Both the position numbers and the translations under genes were made by a program. Shown in pieces: positions 1 through 8,637 of a DNA stretch of 64,000 bases (position 1 is the first letter of the stretch; the number at the start of each line of letters is the position of its first letter). The notes below the pieces were generated by a model. That model did not search any database, had not been told where the DNA came from, and saw nothing but the letters and a program-made list of their open reading frames with translations. Origin of the DNA: Bacteroides caccae (lineage in GTDB: Bacteria; Bacteroidota; Bacteroidia; Bacteroidales; Bacteroidaceae); assembly GCF_002222615.2 (NCBI RefSeq), contig NZ_CP022412.2, positions 3,224,001 through 3,288,000 on the forward strand, given 5' to 3'.

Positions 1-488
1 TGGGTAATGAGTTCGGGCATCCCGAATGGATTGACTTCCCGCGTGAGGGTAACGGTTGGTCTTGCAAATATGCCCGTCGCCAATGGGATCTGGTCGACAA
101 TAAGAATCTAGCCTATCACTATATGGGTGACTTCGATGAAGAAATGTTGAAAGTCATTAAGAGTGTGAAGGATTTCCAGGCAACCCCGATACAAGAAATA
201 TGGCATAATGACGGCGACCAGGTATTGGCTTATGAGCGTAAGGATTTGATTTTTGTATTTAACTTCAATCCGAAGCAGTCGTTTACAGACTATGGTTTCC
301 TTGTAGCTCCGGGAGCTTATGAGGTGATTCTGAATACGGATAATATAGCATTCGGTGGTAATGGCTTTGCCGATGATTCTGTGGTTCACTTCACGATTGC
401 CGATCCTTTGTATAAGAAAGAAAAGAAAGAATGGTTGAAACTTTATATTCCTGCACGTACTGCCGTAGTGTTGAGAAAGAAGAAGTAG
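1..488 (+). CDS. glgB: 1,4-alpha-glucan (glycogen) branching enzyme, 3' end only
   Basis: This is the C-terminal part of a glycogen branching enzyme, which makes alpha-1,6 branches in glycogen in the cytoplasm. The reading frame is open from base 3 to the TAG at 486-488, so the gene enters from outside the window. The first visible residues, GNEFGHPEWIDFPREGNGWS, match the conserved end of the GH13_8 (eukaryotic-like) catalytic barrel. The rest is the beta-sandwich C-terminal domain ending in a basic tail. A strong hairpin follows the stop. Glycogen metabolism fits the GH13 enzyme gene nearby. The family call is confident; the type (GH13_8 rather than GH13_9) is inferred from the NEFGHPEW segment. 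Confidence 0.9.
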   Translation, partial: GNEFGHPEWIDFPREGNGWSCKYARRQWDLVDNKNLAYHYMGDFDEEMLKVIKSVKDFQATPIQEIWHNDGDQVLAYERKDLIFVFNFNPKQSFTDYGFLVAPGAYEVILNTDNIAFGGNGFADDSVVHFTIADPLYKKEKKEWLKLYIPARTAVVLRKKK

Positions 489-504
489 ATATATATTAAT
501 AAAG

Positions 505-545
505 AAGCCCTTGCAAATTTTCTATACTTGGATTTGCAAGGGCTT
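505..545. terminator. Bidirectional terminator between glgB and the convergent small gene
   Basis: A perfect 14-bp inverted repeat (505-518 with 532-545) has a 13-nt loop. It lies between the glgB stop and the stop of the leftward gene ending at 549. A-rich and T-rich flanks on both sides allow it to work in both directions. Confidence 0.85.
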
Positions 546-548
546 TCT

Positions 549-1025
549 TTATAAGAATGTGCCCGGACCGAGAATGTCGTACATATAACTGACATTGCGT
601 GTTTTTAGCAATATCCCTTTAGGAGTATAGAACAACTGATATTTAATGTCAACATTATCTTGTCCTACCTCAATAACAATGATTGCCTGCCATTTAGGAA
701 ATTCTACCATAGTCACATCTTCCGCAACCCAACTTGCATAAGAACTAAATGTAAAAGCATTATAGACCACAGGTGTCAGCCGATCGAGACTGACAAGATC
801 AGTCTGCGTCATTTCCCATTGTCCCTGCGCATTGAACCATACATTTTTGGTGAAACCGTTCATTACAAAATTGGCACAATAGTATCCGTCATCTTGCGAC
901 CAGGCTATATCATTTGTTTTGGGATACATTTTCTTGAAGGTAGCCTGCACATTATCAGGAGGTACAATCGCTAATACTGATATGGAAAATAGTAACAGAA
1001 CCGCCATAATATTAAATTTCTTCAT
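549..1025 (-). CDS. Secreted PepSY-like (BLIP-like) small protein
   Basis: This is a 158-residue exported protein. Residues 1 to about 18 form a signal peptide with a lysine pair and a hydrophobic run, and cleavage is likely near the VLA-IVPP junction. The mature part reads like the PepSY-like/BLIP-like family of Bacteroides, which usually begins with 'V..AF.K.YP....V.W' followed by beta strands with a tryptophan-rich 'YYCANFVMNG' type segment. Such proteins are periplasmic and their role is mostly unknown. It has its own terminator in common with glgB and no operon partner. The family call rests on pattern only. A second small exported protein with similar logic is at 11407-11724. Confidence 0.7.
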   Translation of the reverse strand: MKKFNIMAVLLLFSISVLAIVPPDNVQATFKKMYPKTNDIAWSQDDGYYCANFVMNGFTKNVWFNAQGQWEMTQTDLVSLDRLTPVVYNAFTFSSYASWVAEDVTMVEFPKWQAIIVIEVGQDNVDIKYQLFYTPKGILLKTRNVSYMYDILGPGTFL

Positions 1026-1100
1026 AAGCTTTATGGTTTAGGAGATTATTTATCTACCTAAACAGCTATCATGACTATTTGTTTGAATGATACATATAAA

Positions 1101-1132
1101 ATAACCCGGTCATTATGGTGTGATCGGGTTAT
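1101..1132 (-). terminator. Terminator downstream of the GH13 gene
   Basis: A 12-bp stem (1101-1112 with 1121-1132, one G-T pair) has an 8-nt loop and is followed on the minus strand by GTTATTTTAT. It sits 28 bp past the stop of the leftward GH13 gene. Confidence 0.7.
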
Positions 1133-1159
1133 AGGGGAATATAGGGTTTTTCGTCTTTT

Positions 1160-2857
1160 TCAGAATGCAATTTTCAGTATCTTTCCATTGTAGCCTCTAA
1201 CTGAAACTTCCGTAGCTTTATATGGCAATAAGCTGATTTCTTCTTTCGCACCGGTCAAAAGATCAACAGCCTGATAGGATTCCATTTGTGGAATTTGTAA
1301 AAAGTCGAAAGCGTGTGAGGGAACATTGATTGCTACATCTACTAGTTGACTGTCGAAATTGACAATGATAAACAATAGCTCGTTCTTGTATTTTCGCATA
1401 AAAGTATATTGCTTATGTTCATTGAAACGCCAGCCATTTTGATTAGCATACATCAGGTCAAAGAAAACACCCTTTGCAATAGCCAGTTCTTCATTACACA
1501 AAGTCAGCACTCTTTGATAAATTTCATATAAACGTTTATGATCTTCATTGAGCATTTTACCATCAAATTTTCCTCCGTTACGCCAACGACGGATGCTGTC
1601 TATACTCCAATAATCAAATATAGTAGTCCGTCCATCCCTTCCGCTGAAGCCCTCACTGTCCATTCCGGGTTCTCCAAATTCCTGTCCGAAGTAAATCATC
1701 ATAGGATTAGTATTCATGCAGGCGGAAACAATAAGTGCAGGGATTCCTTTGCGTGGGTCACCGGCAAAGAAATCGGACGCAATGCGTTGCTCATCGTGGT
1801 TTTCGAGGAAATTAAGCATCTTTTTCTCAATTCCGTTCAGACTCTGCCAGCAATGAGTGATAGAAGCAGCCGACTCATATCCACAGGCTACATTACGAAG
1901 TGTATCATATAAGCCTACTTTATCGTACAGATAGTCGAATTTTCCACGGAACAAATAATTGCGATATTCATTCGGATTGTAGACTTCTGCAATAAAGAGA
2001 ATGTCCGGATATGCTTCTTTGACTTGAGGAATAGCCCATTCCCAAAATTCTACGGGAACCATTTCCGCCATATCACAACGGAAACCGTCAATGTCTTTGG
2101 AAGCCCAGAACAGAAGAATATCCAACATCTTTATCCATGTATCCGGAATCGGAGAAAAGTGGCACGTACCTCCATTCTGGTAGTCTACTCCATAATTCAA
2201 TTTGATTGTCTCATACCAGTCAGTGATATTGGGAGTAGCGTCAAAACGATTATTGCCTGTTGCTTTAGCCGGGAATTCGTGATAAGGTTCTGTCGCACCG
2301 TCTTTCATGTCAAACTGGGCACGAAGTTCAGCTTGAGGAATATAATAGAAATTATTATAGGGACTGAAAGACTGGCTTGAATCATCGTTAGCTCCCAATT
2401 CCGTTGTCCCGTCCGGTTGTGCATCAGAATGGTATTGGCGTGCTACATGGTTGGGAACAAAATCAATTATAACTTTTAGTCCCGCACGATGTGTACGTCG
2501 TACAAGATTCTCGAATTCTCTCATTCGTTCGGGAATGTCATTCGCCAAGTCAGGGTCTACATCATAATAATCTTTGATAGCATAGGGCGAACCGGCTTTT
2601 CCTTTTACAATGGCAGGATGATCCGGACTGATATTATAGCGACGATAATCTGTCTGAGTAGCATGCTCAATAATACCTGTGTACCAAATATGTGTAGTAC
2701 CCAGTTTTTTGATTTCACTAAGTGCTTTGAGAGTAAAATCCGCCATTTTTCCGCAACCGTTGGTGACTATATCTCCATTGTAGACGCAGTGGTTATTATT
2801 GTTGCCGAACAGCCGGGTGAACACTTGATAGATAATTATTTTATTTTCGTTATTCAT
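1160..2857 (-). CDS. Alpha-amylase family (GH13) glycoside hydrolase, cytoplasmic
   Basis: This 565-residue protein has the four GH13 signature regions in order. Region I is DFVPNH at about 132-137. Region II is GFRCDMAE, with the nucleophile Asp at about 262. Region III is FIAEVYNP, with the acid/base Glu at about 291. Region IV is ENHDEQ, with the transition-state Asp at about 355. There is no signal peptide, so it acts in the cytoplasm on maltodextrin or glycogen-type glucans. The C-terminal part (about 460-565) is a beta domain. Its location close to glgB suggests a role in storage glucan turnover, which is inference. It lies 49 bp downstream of the patatin gene on the same strand and may be co-transcribed with it. 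The exact substrate cannot be read from sequence. Confidence 0.88.
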   Translation of the reverse strand: MNNENKIIIYQVFTRLFGNNNNHCVYNGDIVTNGCGKMADFTLKALSEIKKLGTTHIWYTGIIEHATQTDYRRYNISPDHPAIVKGKAGSPYAIKDYYDVDPDLANDIPERMREFENLVRRTHRAGLKVIIDFVPNHVARQYHSDAQPDGTTELGANDDSSQSFSPYNNFYYIPQAELRAQFDMKDGATEPYHEFPAKATGNNRFDATPNITDWYETIKLNYGVDYQNGGTCHFSPIPDTWIKMLDILLFWASKDIDGFRCDMAEMVPVEFWEWAIPQVKEAYPDILFIAEVYNPNEYRNYLFRGKFDYLYDKVGLYDTLRNVACGYESAASITHCWQSLNGIEKKMLNFLENHDEQRIASDFFAGDPRKGIPALIVSACMNTNPMMIYFGQEFGEPGMDSEGFSGRDGRTTIFDYWSIDSIRRWRNGGKFDGKMLNEDHKRLYEIYQRVLTLCNEELAIAKGVFFDLMYANQNGWRFNEHKQYTFMRKYKNELLFIIVNFDSQLVDVAINVPSHAFDFLQIPQMESYQAVDLLTGAKEEISLLPYKATEVSVRGYNGKILKIAF

Positions 2858-2906
2858 ATAGAGTAGATTTTTACATTTCTAATATTAACTACTTCAATAA
2901 AAAGCA

Positions 2907-3713
2907 TTACTTCCAGATTTTTCCTTTTTCAACTAATAATTGATTCAGCACTCCGTTAGCGGTATTATATCCTTGCTCGAAGATTTCTTCCGCTTTTTCC
3001 AATTCCGTGTTGCTATACCCATATAGGTTATAAGGTTCAATCAGCAAATCACATTTTTCTCTTTCAGGGAAAGTATTGGCACGGAACATGAAATGAAACG
3101 AACGCATAGCGATGCTGACAATATTCATTTTATAATCTTGCGCCATGATCGGGCTTACATTAACTGCTACTACCTTGTCACAGACTCTACGGAGAGTGGA
3201 AACCGGGAGATTCATCATCAATCCACCGTCTACGTAGTTCGTTCCATCAATATTTACCGGAGCAAACATGACAGGCATACAGCACGAAGCAGCTACCCGT
3301 TCGGCAATGGAACCACGGTGAAAATGAACCATACGTCCGTGGTCAAGATCGGTTGCCGTGATGATCAAGGGAATCTGGAGTTCTTCCAGATTCTTTGCTT
3401 TTACATTGGTACGAAGGAAATCTATAAATTCGCAAAGGTCAAATAATCCTTTCTTGGGGATTACCAGCTTGGTCAGGTCTTGAAATTTGTGTCCGGAAAA
3501 ATAATCCAGCACTTTGTGAGGTTCATTACCATCTGCATAAAAGACTCCCGCAAGAGCTCCAGCGCTTACTCCGGAGATAATATCCGGTTTAATATCATGC
3601 TCCAGGAGAGCTTGCATTACGCCCAAATGAGCGAATCCTTTAATAAATCCTCCACTTAGAGCATAACCTATCTGATATTTCCGGTTCGTCCAATTGTTTG
3701 TATATACCTCCAT
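2907..3713 (-). CDS. Patatin-like phospholipase family protein
   Basis: This is a 268-residue lipid acyl hydrolase of the patatin fold, similar to RssA/YlbK-type cytoplasmic members. The oxyanion-hole segment GGFIKGFAHLG is at about 21-31, the nucleophile elbow GVSAG puts Ser at about 50, and the dyad partner is DGG with Asp at about 162. No signal peptide is present. The whole catalytic core is intact and the length is normal for the short bacterial class. It is transcribed leftward and may be cotranscribed with the GH13 gene 49 bp downstream. The natural substrate (phospholipid or other acyl ester) is not predictable. Confidence 0.88.
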   Translation of the reverse strand: MEVYTNNWTNRKYQIGYALSGGFIKGFAHLGVMQALLEHDIKPDIISGVSAGALAGVFYADGNEPHKVLDYFSGHKFQDLTKLVIPKKGLFDLCEFIDFLRTNVKAKNLEELQIPLIITATDLDHGRMVHFHRGSIAERVAASCCMPVMFAPVNIDGTNYVDGGLMMNLPVSTLRRVCDKVVAVNVSPIMAQDYKMNIVSIAMRSFHFMFRANTFPEREKCDLLIEPYNLYGYSNTELEKAEEIFEQGYNTANGVLNQLLVEKGKIWK

Positions 3714-3828
3714 GAGTTTTTTCTGTCTTTAATTCGCCACGAATTTAGTGAATTTATTGAAAGTAGAAGAAATATAATGGATAGTTTTTAGTATGCCGGA
3801 TGGAAACTTTGTTCCGGTACTACGCCGA

Positions 3829-5364
3829 TCAGAACCCAAAATCGTCTATTTCACCCTTGTGCTCTTCGCTTTCTTTAAATGGTTTTGCTTCCTTCTGTAC
3901 CGGATTCCCTTCAATATAGATAGCACGGAACGGACGAGCAGGGCAAACATATTCGCATCCACCACAGCCTACGCAAATCTCTTTATTTACATGGGGAATC
4001 GTCAACCCGTCTTTATAAGGCACCATTGCGACAGCCTGCGTGGGACAGTGTTCAGAGCAGGCCCCACAACTAGTTCCGTCTGTATAAACGATGCAATTTT
4101 CCTCGATAAAAACAACATATCCCATTTGTGTAAGATGTTTTTGCTTTACACTTATCGGAAGAATAGCCCCGTTAGGACAAACATCTCCGCAAACAGTACA
4201 ATCAAAATTGCAGAATCCTTTCTCGAAACTGACGGTAGGTTGCATTACTCCTGCCAAGCCATACTCCATGAAAGCTGGCTTCAGTACATGCGATGGGCAT
4301 TTGCTGATACAAAGATGGCACGATGTACATTGCTGCTGAAAATGTTCACGGCTGACAGACCCCGGCGGAGTAACCGGATTCTCTTTTTTGTATACTTTTT
4401 TACCTTCCAGACTTGCAACGGATTCTTTAACTTGTGAAAGTAGTTTCGGAACTGCTCCGGCAGTAAGTAGTCCTGCAACGAGAAAACGACGTTTGGATGA
4501 ATCGGTAGGGGAGAGTGAAGGTTGGTAGATCAATGCCTTTTGTTTGCAGCCCCCCAGGCAGTCAAAGCAATCTACACAACGACCATAATCAATAGTATGC
4601 TCTTTACTATTGATGCACGCTGCCTTACATTTGGTAGCGCAGAGTCCGCAACTGTTACACTTGTCGGAGTCAATGCGGACTTTGAATAATGAGAACCGGC
4701 TTAATAAGCCTAAAATTGTTCCTACAGGACAAATCGTGTTGCACCAAGTCCGTCCGTGCTTCCATGCCATTATAAAAATCATTGTAAGTATGACGACTGC
4801 AATGAAAAGAGATGAAATACTTAAAATAGAAGTATCCACCTGGTAAAACGTATAATTGTCGAACTTGGAGAAAGCGGATTCCAAAAGATTATTTCCCAGC
4901 ATATATATCGGTTTAAATACATGTACTACTATCCGACCGTATGCGCTGTATGGCTCAAGCAGTCCTACGATAAACGTGAATCCGCATAGAAAAGAGATGA
5001 CAGTCCCCCCAAGCACACTCCAACGTAATCTATTTTTTGCAGGACTGTAACTATATCTTTTTTTCTTTTTACTTGTTGATTTTGACAGGCGCGCAATGAT
5101 ATCTTGCAAAATCCCCATAGGACATATCGTCGAACAATAGATACGGCCGAATAAAAGTGTTAACACAATGAGAAATAATAAGATACCTACACTTAATGAA
5201 AGCAAAGCTGGAACAAATTGCAAGTGTGCCAGACGATGAAAACTGTTAGGTAATATTTCTGCGAAATCGAGAAAAAAGAAAGTAATCAGTACAAAAAAAA
5301 GTGCTGATATTCCAATACGTATCTTTCTTAACATGGTTGATTTACATCTTGATTCGCTTGACAT
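3829..5364 (-). CDS. NapH/NapG-like fused membrane polyferredoxin with internal Tat-type segment
   Basis: Residues 1 to about 220 resemble NapH/CcoG-type quinol dehydrogenases, with four membrane segments (about 16-36, 50-73, 114-135, 180-200) and two CX3CP motifs (about 77-82 and 208-213). Two [4Fe-4S] ferredoxin motifs follow (cysteines about 236-250 and 263-273). A second half resembles NapG. It opens with the twin-arginine segment KRRFLVAGLL (about 291-300) and a short hydrophobic stretch, then carries about four more cysteine clusters (346-356, 385-396, 433-440, 464-474). This suggests an electron path from quinol to periplasmic clusters. The chosen start overlaps the upstream DUF362 gene by 23 bp; a start at Met11 (position 5334) would remove the overlap and is equally likely. 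The terminal electron acceptor is not visible here. Confidence 0.8.
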   Translation of the reverse strand: MSSESRCKSTMLRKIRIGISALFFVLITFFFLDFAEILPNSFHRLAHLQFVPALLSLSVGILLFLIVLTLLFGRIYCSTICPMGILQDIIARLSKSTSKKKKRYSYSPAKNRLRWSVLGGTVISFLCGFTFIVGLLEPYSAYGRIVVHVFKPIYMLGNNLLESAFSKFDNYTFYQVDTSILSISSLFIAVVILTMIFIMAWKHGRTWCNTICPVGTILGLLSRFSLFKVRIDSDKCNSCGLCATKCKAACINSKEHTIDYGRCVDCFDCLGGCKQKALIYQPSLSPTDSSKRRFLVAGLLTAGAVPKLLSQVKESVASLEGKKVYKKENPVTPPGSVSREHFQQQCTSCHLCISKCPSHVLKPAFMEYGLAGVMQPTVSFEKGFCNFDCTVCGDVCPNGAILPISVKQKHLTQMGYVVFIEENCIVYTDGTSCGACSEHCPTQAVAMVPYKDGLTIPHVNKEICVGCGGCEYVCPARPFRAIYIEGNPVQKEAKPFKESEEHKGEIDDFGF

Positions 5365-6277
5365 TTAATTTGTCAAGATTCATGGTTCCTACTTTCAGTG
5401 CTTCTCCTTTGGCAAGATGTCCTACTGTATCCAACGGCATCTCACGCACTTGGTTGAAGAATTTGGCAGCGGCTGTGTCCACCGCTACAATATCCGGTGA
5501 GATAAACAATCCCTTTGCCAAAACGACATCTGAAGCAGAGCGTCCGCGAGGACCGTTAGTCTTCATAATCCGGTAGGCATCTACAACGTTCAGCGCGGCT
5601 TTCTTTTGCAGGGTACAAATATCGGCAATACATTGTTGCAAGTCGTTTTGGTGAAAGAATCCGCGATCCCATACAATTCCCATATGGTTTTTCATGGAGA
5701 TAGTCAGATTGGCTCCGCCATGGTTTTTCAGGATAGGGACATTTATCCATACGTCGCAGTTCAGGATTGCTTCATGCACTTTTGCTTTCTTCATTTTTTT
5801 GCCGCTTGGGAGATCTACCGGTTTGTAGTAAGATTCCAGATGTGCGGGCATTACTTTTGCTCCGGCGGCTTTTGCTACAGCTTCAATGCCACTGTTTTTA
5901 TAGCATTTCTGCCAGTCGTCACAGGTATGGTCAAATACGGTCACTTCTTTTGCTCCGGCGGCAAAGCATTGTTTCACGATTTCCGCCACTAACTTCGGAT
6001 TTGTATTTCCTGCCAGTTCCGGCACCTTGTCCCAACCGATGTTAGGCTTCACAACAACCTTTTGTCCTGGTTTAACGAATTGCTTCATCCCACCCAGTTC
6101 GCTTATGGCGCGGCGGAACATGGCTTCCGGCTCTCCACCCATGACTGCTACCAGATCAGGGTTAGCTCCGTTTGCTTTATTGATAGTCTGAGTTAATACC
6201 TCCATAGCTTCCGAGTGCTGTATAGTCAAAGCAGCACCGGTTATGGCTACTGTTTTTAAAAAGTCCCTTCTGTCCAT
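5342..6277 (-). CDS. DUF362 domain protein with Tat signal peptide
   Basis: This is a 311-residue DUF362 protein. The N-terminus MDRRDFLKTVAITGAALT has a full twin-arginine signature (RRDFLK) before a hydrophobic stretch, so export by Tat in folded form is predicted. The DUF362 core is recognisable from 'KPGQKVVVKPNIGW' (about 71-84), 'VTVFDHT' and 'NVPILKNHGGANLTISMKNHMGI'. Unlike many DUF362 proteins it has no ferredoxin clusters of its own. It lies 15 bp downstream of the S-component-like gene and overlaps or abuts the polyferredoxin gene, so the three form one leftward operon. Its biochemical role is unknown. The neighbour suggests it takes part in periplasmic electron transfer. Confidence 0.82.
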   Translation of the reverse strand: MDRRDFLKTVAITGAALTIQHSEAMEVLTQTINKANGANPDLVAVMGGEPEAMFRRAISELGGMKQFVKPGQKVVVKPNIGWDKVPELAGNTNPKLVAEIVKQCFAAGAKEVTVFDHTCDDWQKCYKNSGIEAVAKAAGAKVMPAHLESYYKPVDLPSGKKMKKAKVHEAILNCDVWINVPILKNHGGANLTISMKNHMGIVWDRGFFHQNDLQQCIADICTLQKKAALNVVDAYRIMKTNGPRGRSASDVVLAKGLFISPDIVAVDTAAAKFFNQVREMPLDTVGHLAKGEALKVGTMNLDKLNVKRIKM

Positions 6278-6292
6278 TTTTCTATTTTGAGT

Positions 6293-6802
6293 TTAGAATT
6301 TTGCAATCGCTTTTAACAGGGCATAGCCACCAAACCACTGGATCAACATTCCCGGAGTACCGATACGGAAATCTTGTACTGCTACATAGAAATTACCAAG
6401 AATCGCCCATTCAAAAGCTATTCCTATAATCTGGTAGAAAAGCACGACACCAAGAACGCCCAATAAAGAGACAGATTTTAGCATTCGTGCGGCAAAGGCA
6501 GAAGCTCCAGCAAGTAAAGTGGATTTTATCAACATAACAGGAAGCGTAGCTTCCGAAGGCATGGCGAACAGCAAGTGATTAATGACAGGAGAAAGAATCG
6601 CGGTCAATAATCCTACACGAAAGCCATATTTATAGCCTGCAATCAACGTGAAAAAATAAATGGGCAGCAGGGTAGGACCACCATAAGGTATGAGATGGCA
6701 TAGTTGTGGAAGTGCAATGTTGCCTGCAATAAACAACAGAGCGAACAAGTAAGTTTTTACATTACTGTAATTCAGCGAGTAGAGCTTGGCAGATGTTTCC
6801 AT
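6293..6802 (-). CDS. ECF-transporter S-component-like integral membrane protein
   Basis: This 169-residue, very hydrophobic protein has about five or six predicted membrane helices. The 'PYGGPTLLPIYFFTLIAGYKYGFRVGLLTAILSPVINHLLF' region (about 39-79) has the glycine- and proline-rich pattern of energy-coupling-factor substrate-binding (S) subunits and related small membrane proteins. No ATPase or T-component gene is nearby, so if it is an S component it must share a distant module or act alone. It is the first gene of the operon with the DUF362 and polyferredoxin genes. Small membrane proteins of this look also occur beside redox modules. Substrate and role are unknown, and the family call is moderate. 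Confidence 0.6.
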   Translation of the reverse strand: METSAKLYSLNYSNVKTYLFALLFIAGNIALPQLCHLIPYGGPTLLPIYFFTLIAGYKYGFRVGLLTAILSPVINHLLFAMPSEATLPVMLIKSTLLAGASAFAARMLKSVSLLGVLGVVLFYQIIGIAFEWAILGNFYVAVQDFRIGTPGMLIQWFGGYALLKAIAKF

Positions 6803-6910
6803 TTTCGTTAAGAACTTTTATATTTAATAGAACAATAATATCTTGAGGATAAGACTGTTCTTTGCAGGAAAGGTTTAATCCGGTAAAGAACAATCTGCTT
6901 ATTATATTAA

Positions 6911-6959
6911 AAACAGGATGGAAAAGTTTCATACCTATTTGAAACTATTTGACCTGTTT
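6911..6959 (-). terminator. Terminator downstream of the DUF169 gene
   Basis: Nested stems (6911-6917 with 6953-6959, and 6926-6931 with 6940-6945) form a two-part hairpin. On the minus strand it ends in CCTGTTTTTAATA. It separates the DUF169 gene from the membrane redox operon. Confidence 0.7.
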
Positions 6960-6965
6960 TTTGCT

Positions 6966-7679
6966 CTATTCACTATCCATTCTTTCCCGGATCTTTCCCC
7001 AAGCATGAGTATCGAATAAGCAACTTTGGCGCATTGTGCCACACATTTCCCTGAATCTGGACATAGGTATAGTATAGCTCAATTTATCGGGTTCGAAGTA
7101 GGGACGTACCGACGGATCGAAGAAACCGATGAATGTCCGTTTGCCGCCTTTTCGATTTTCTATGGTAGCTTGCGTTACTATGCAGCTACAACCGGAACCG
7201 AACATGGAAACTACACCGTCTTCAGCATTATTATCATAATAAGCCCATGTGGTAAGTCCGGAAAGCATATCGGGGTTGGCTATGAATACGACACCTTCCA
7301 CTTCTTTCAGACTTTCTATCCTGTCTATACGCGCAAAATGAAGGTATTTCTTTTCTGCTTTGAGTACTCCGATTTGCTGTATAAAGTCGATGACCATTTG
7401 CGGAGTCTGTTTGTACCGCTCTTTTAATGAGACAAAAGTCGGGACGTGTTCGGGCATTTCGGTAAAACCGGTATAGAACTTGCCGCCACCACAGCCGATT
7501 GTTTCGGCATTCAGGCTGATGATACCGCCTTCTCTTGCCGTTTTCATACCTTTAAAGATACAGCCATTTATTTTTTCCGCCGTTCCTTCCTGCGTGTCCG
7601 AATACCAGAATACAAGAGGCAGTTCGGCCTTCTCTCCGAATGCCTCCCGGAAGTTTTGAATAAATGTTTGGATGTCCAT
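6966..7679 (-). CDS. DUF169 family protein
   Basis: This is a 237-residue cytoplasmic protein of the DUF169 family. Recognisable parts are the N-terminal 'FGEKAELPLVFWYSD', the glycine/cysteine segment 'ETIGCGGGKFYTG' (about 61-73) and the 'VVSMFGSGCSCIVTQ' segment (about 156-170), where clustered cysteines are typical of the family. DUF169 proteins are frequent in anaerobes and their function is unsettled; the cysteines suggest metal or cofactor binding. It has its own promoter-like box and its own terminator, so it appears to be a single-gene unit. Proximity to the redox operon may or may not be meaningful. Confidence 0.82.
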   Translation of the reverse strand: MDIQTFIQNFREAFGEKAELPLVFWYSDTQEGTAEKINGCIFKGMKTAREGGIISLNAETIGCGGGKFYTGFTEMPEHVPTFVSLKERYKQTPQMVIDFIQQIGVLKAEKKYLHFARIDRIESLKEVEGVVFIANPDMLSGLTTWAYYDNNAEDGVVSMFGSGCSCIVTQATIENRKGGKRTFIGFFDPSVRPYFEPDKLSYTIPMSRFREMCGTMRQSCLFDTHAWGKIRERMDSE

Positions 7680-7714
7680 AGCTTATCATTTTTTGTTTAT
7701 ACATAGTTGCTCTA

Positions 7715-7722
7715 CAAAGTTA
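7715..7722 (-). promoter_or_regulatory. Promoter -7 box of the DUF169 gene
   Basis: TAACTTTG on the minus strand matches the Bacteroidetes -7 consensus TAnnTTTG. It lies 36 bp before the start codon at 7679, giving a predicted leader of about 30 nt. No clear -33 TTTG is seen. Confidence 0.6.
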
Positions 7723-7749
7723 GAATAAAAAAGGATAAGTGCAAGTGAA

Positions 7750-8637
7750 TCAGAAGTTAATATCGGACACACTTTTTTTACAATCTTCCAGTTGTTTTAA
7801 TCCTTCTTCAGATAGTTTGGGGTAATGCAGGTCCAGTTGTTTCATCCGCTCGCAGATAATGTGTCCTACTGCGTAGCGCATAAACCATTTATTGTCGGCA
7901 GGGATTACGTACCACGGAGCCAGTTCGGTAGATGTTTCGGTTAGTACATCTGCATAGGCTTTCATATACTCATCCCAAAACTGGCGTTCCTTAACATCTG
8001 CGGAAGAAAATTTCCAGTTTTTAGTTTTGTCATCCAACCTTTCCATGAAACGCTTTTTCTGTTCGGCTTTTGATACGTTCAGGAAGAATTTCAGGACAAC
8101 GGTTCCGTTTTCCGTCAGATAACGTTCGAAATCATTGATTTGCCGGTAACGGCGTTTCCAAAAATCAGAGTCAATGTCTTTGATGGTTTCTACACCCGGC
8201 AATTTGTTGGACAGTATAATTTCGGGATGCACTTTGGCGATAAGCACGTCTTCATAGTGAGAACGGTTGAAAATTCCGATTCTCCCTCTTTCGGGCAGGC
8301 AACGATTGATACGCCAGAGATAATCGTGGTCCAATTCCTCGGCAGAAGGTTGCTTGAACGAAAATACTTGGCATCCTTGCGGATTGATACCGGACATGAC
8401 GTGTTTGATTGTCCCGTCTTTTCCGGCTGCGTCCATAGCCTGAAAAATAATAAGAATCGAATAGCGATCCTGGGCGTAGAGCATGCTTTGCAGTTCGGAA
8501 AGTTTCTCTACGTTTTTAGTCAGTTGACCTTTAGCATCCTGTTTGGATAGTTCGCCGATAAATGACGGATCGAAATCGGAGACGGAATATTGTCTTCCGG
8601 GTTTAGCAAGCAGGTCTTTTAAAATGTCCTTTTTCAT
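7750..8637 (-). CDS. Polyphosphate kinase 2 family protein
   Basis: This 295-residue PPK2-type enzyme transfers phosphate between polyphosphate and nucleotides in the cytoplasm. The Walker A-like segment AMDAAGKDG is at about 67-75 and the Walker B/lid region GIFNRSHYEDV at about 121-131; both are diagnostic of PPK2. 'FFLNVSKAEQKKRF' and 'WKFSSADVKER' match the conserved C-terminal half. It is a single-domain protein of normal length, so it belongs to the one-domain PPK2 classes. Whether it favours ADP, AMP or GDP cannot be told by eye. It is leftward, between the ogt-like and DUF169 genes. Confidence 0.92.
   Translation of the reverse strand: MKKDILKDLLAKPGRQYSVSDFDPSFIGELSKQDAKGQLTKNVEKLSELQSMLYAQDRYSILIIFQAMDAAGKDGTIKHVMSGINPQGCQVFSFKQPSAEELDHDYLWRINRCLPERGRIGIFNRSHYEDVLIAKVHPEIILSNKLPGVETIKDIDSDFWKRRYRQINDFERYLTENGTVVLKFFLNVSKAEQKKRFMERLDDKTKNWKFSSADVKERQFWDEYMKAYADVLTETSTELAPWYVIPADNKWFMRYAVGHIICERMKQLDLHYPKLSEEGLKQLEDCKKSVSDINF

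Noticed and set aside
3793..4437. Plus-strand open frame of 214 codons
   Set aside because: It is antisense to the polyferredoxin gene, whose cysteine motifs are unambiguous.
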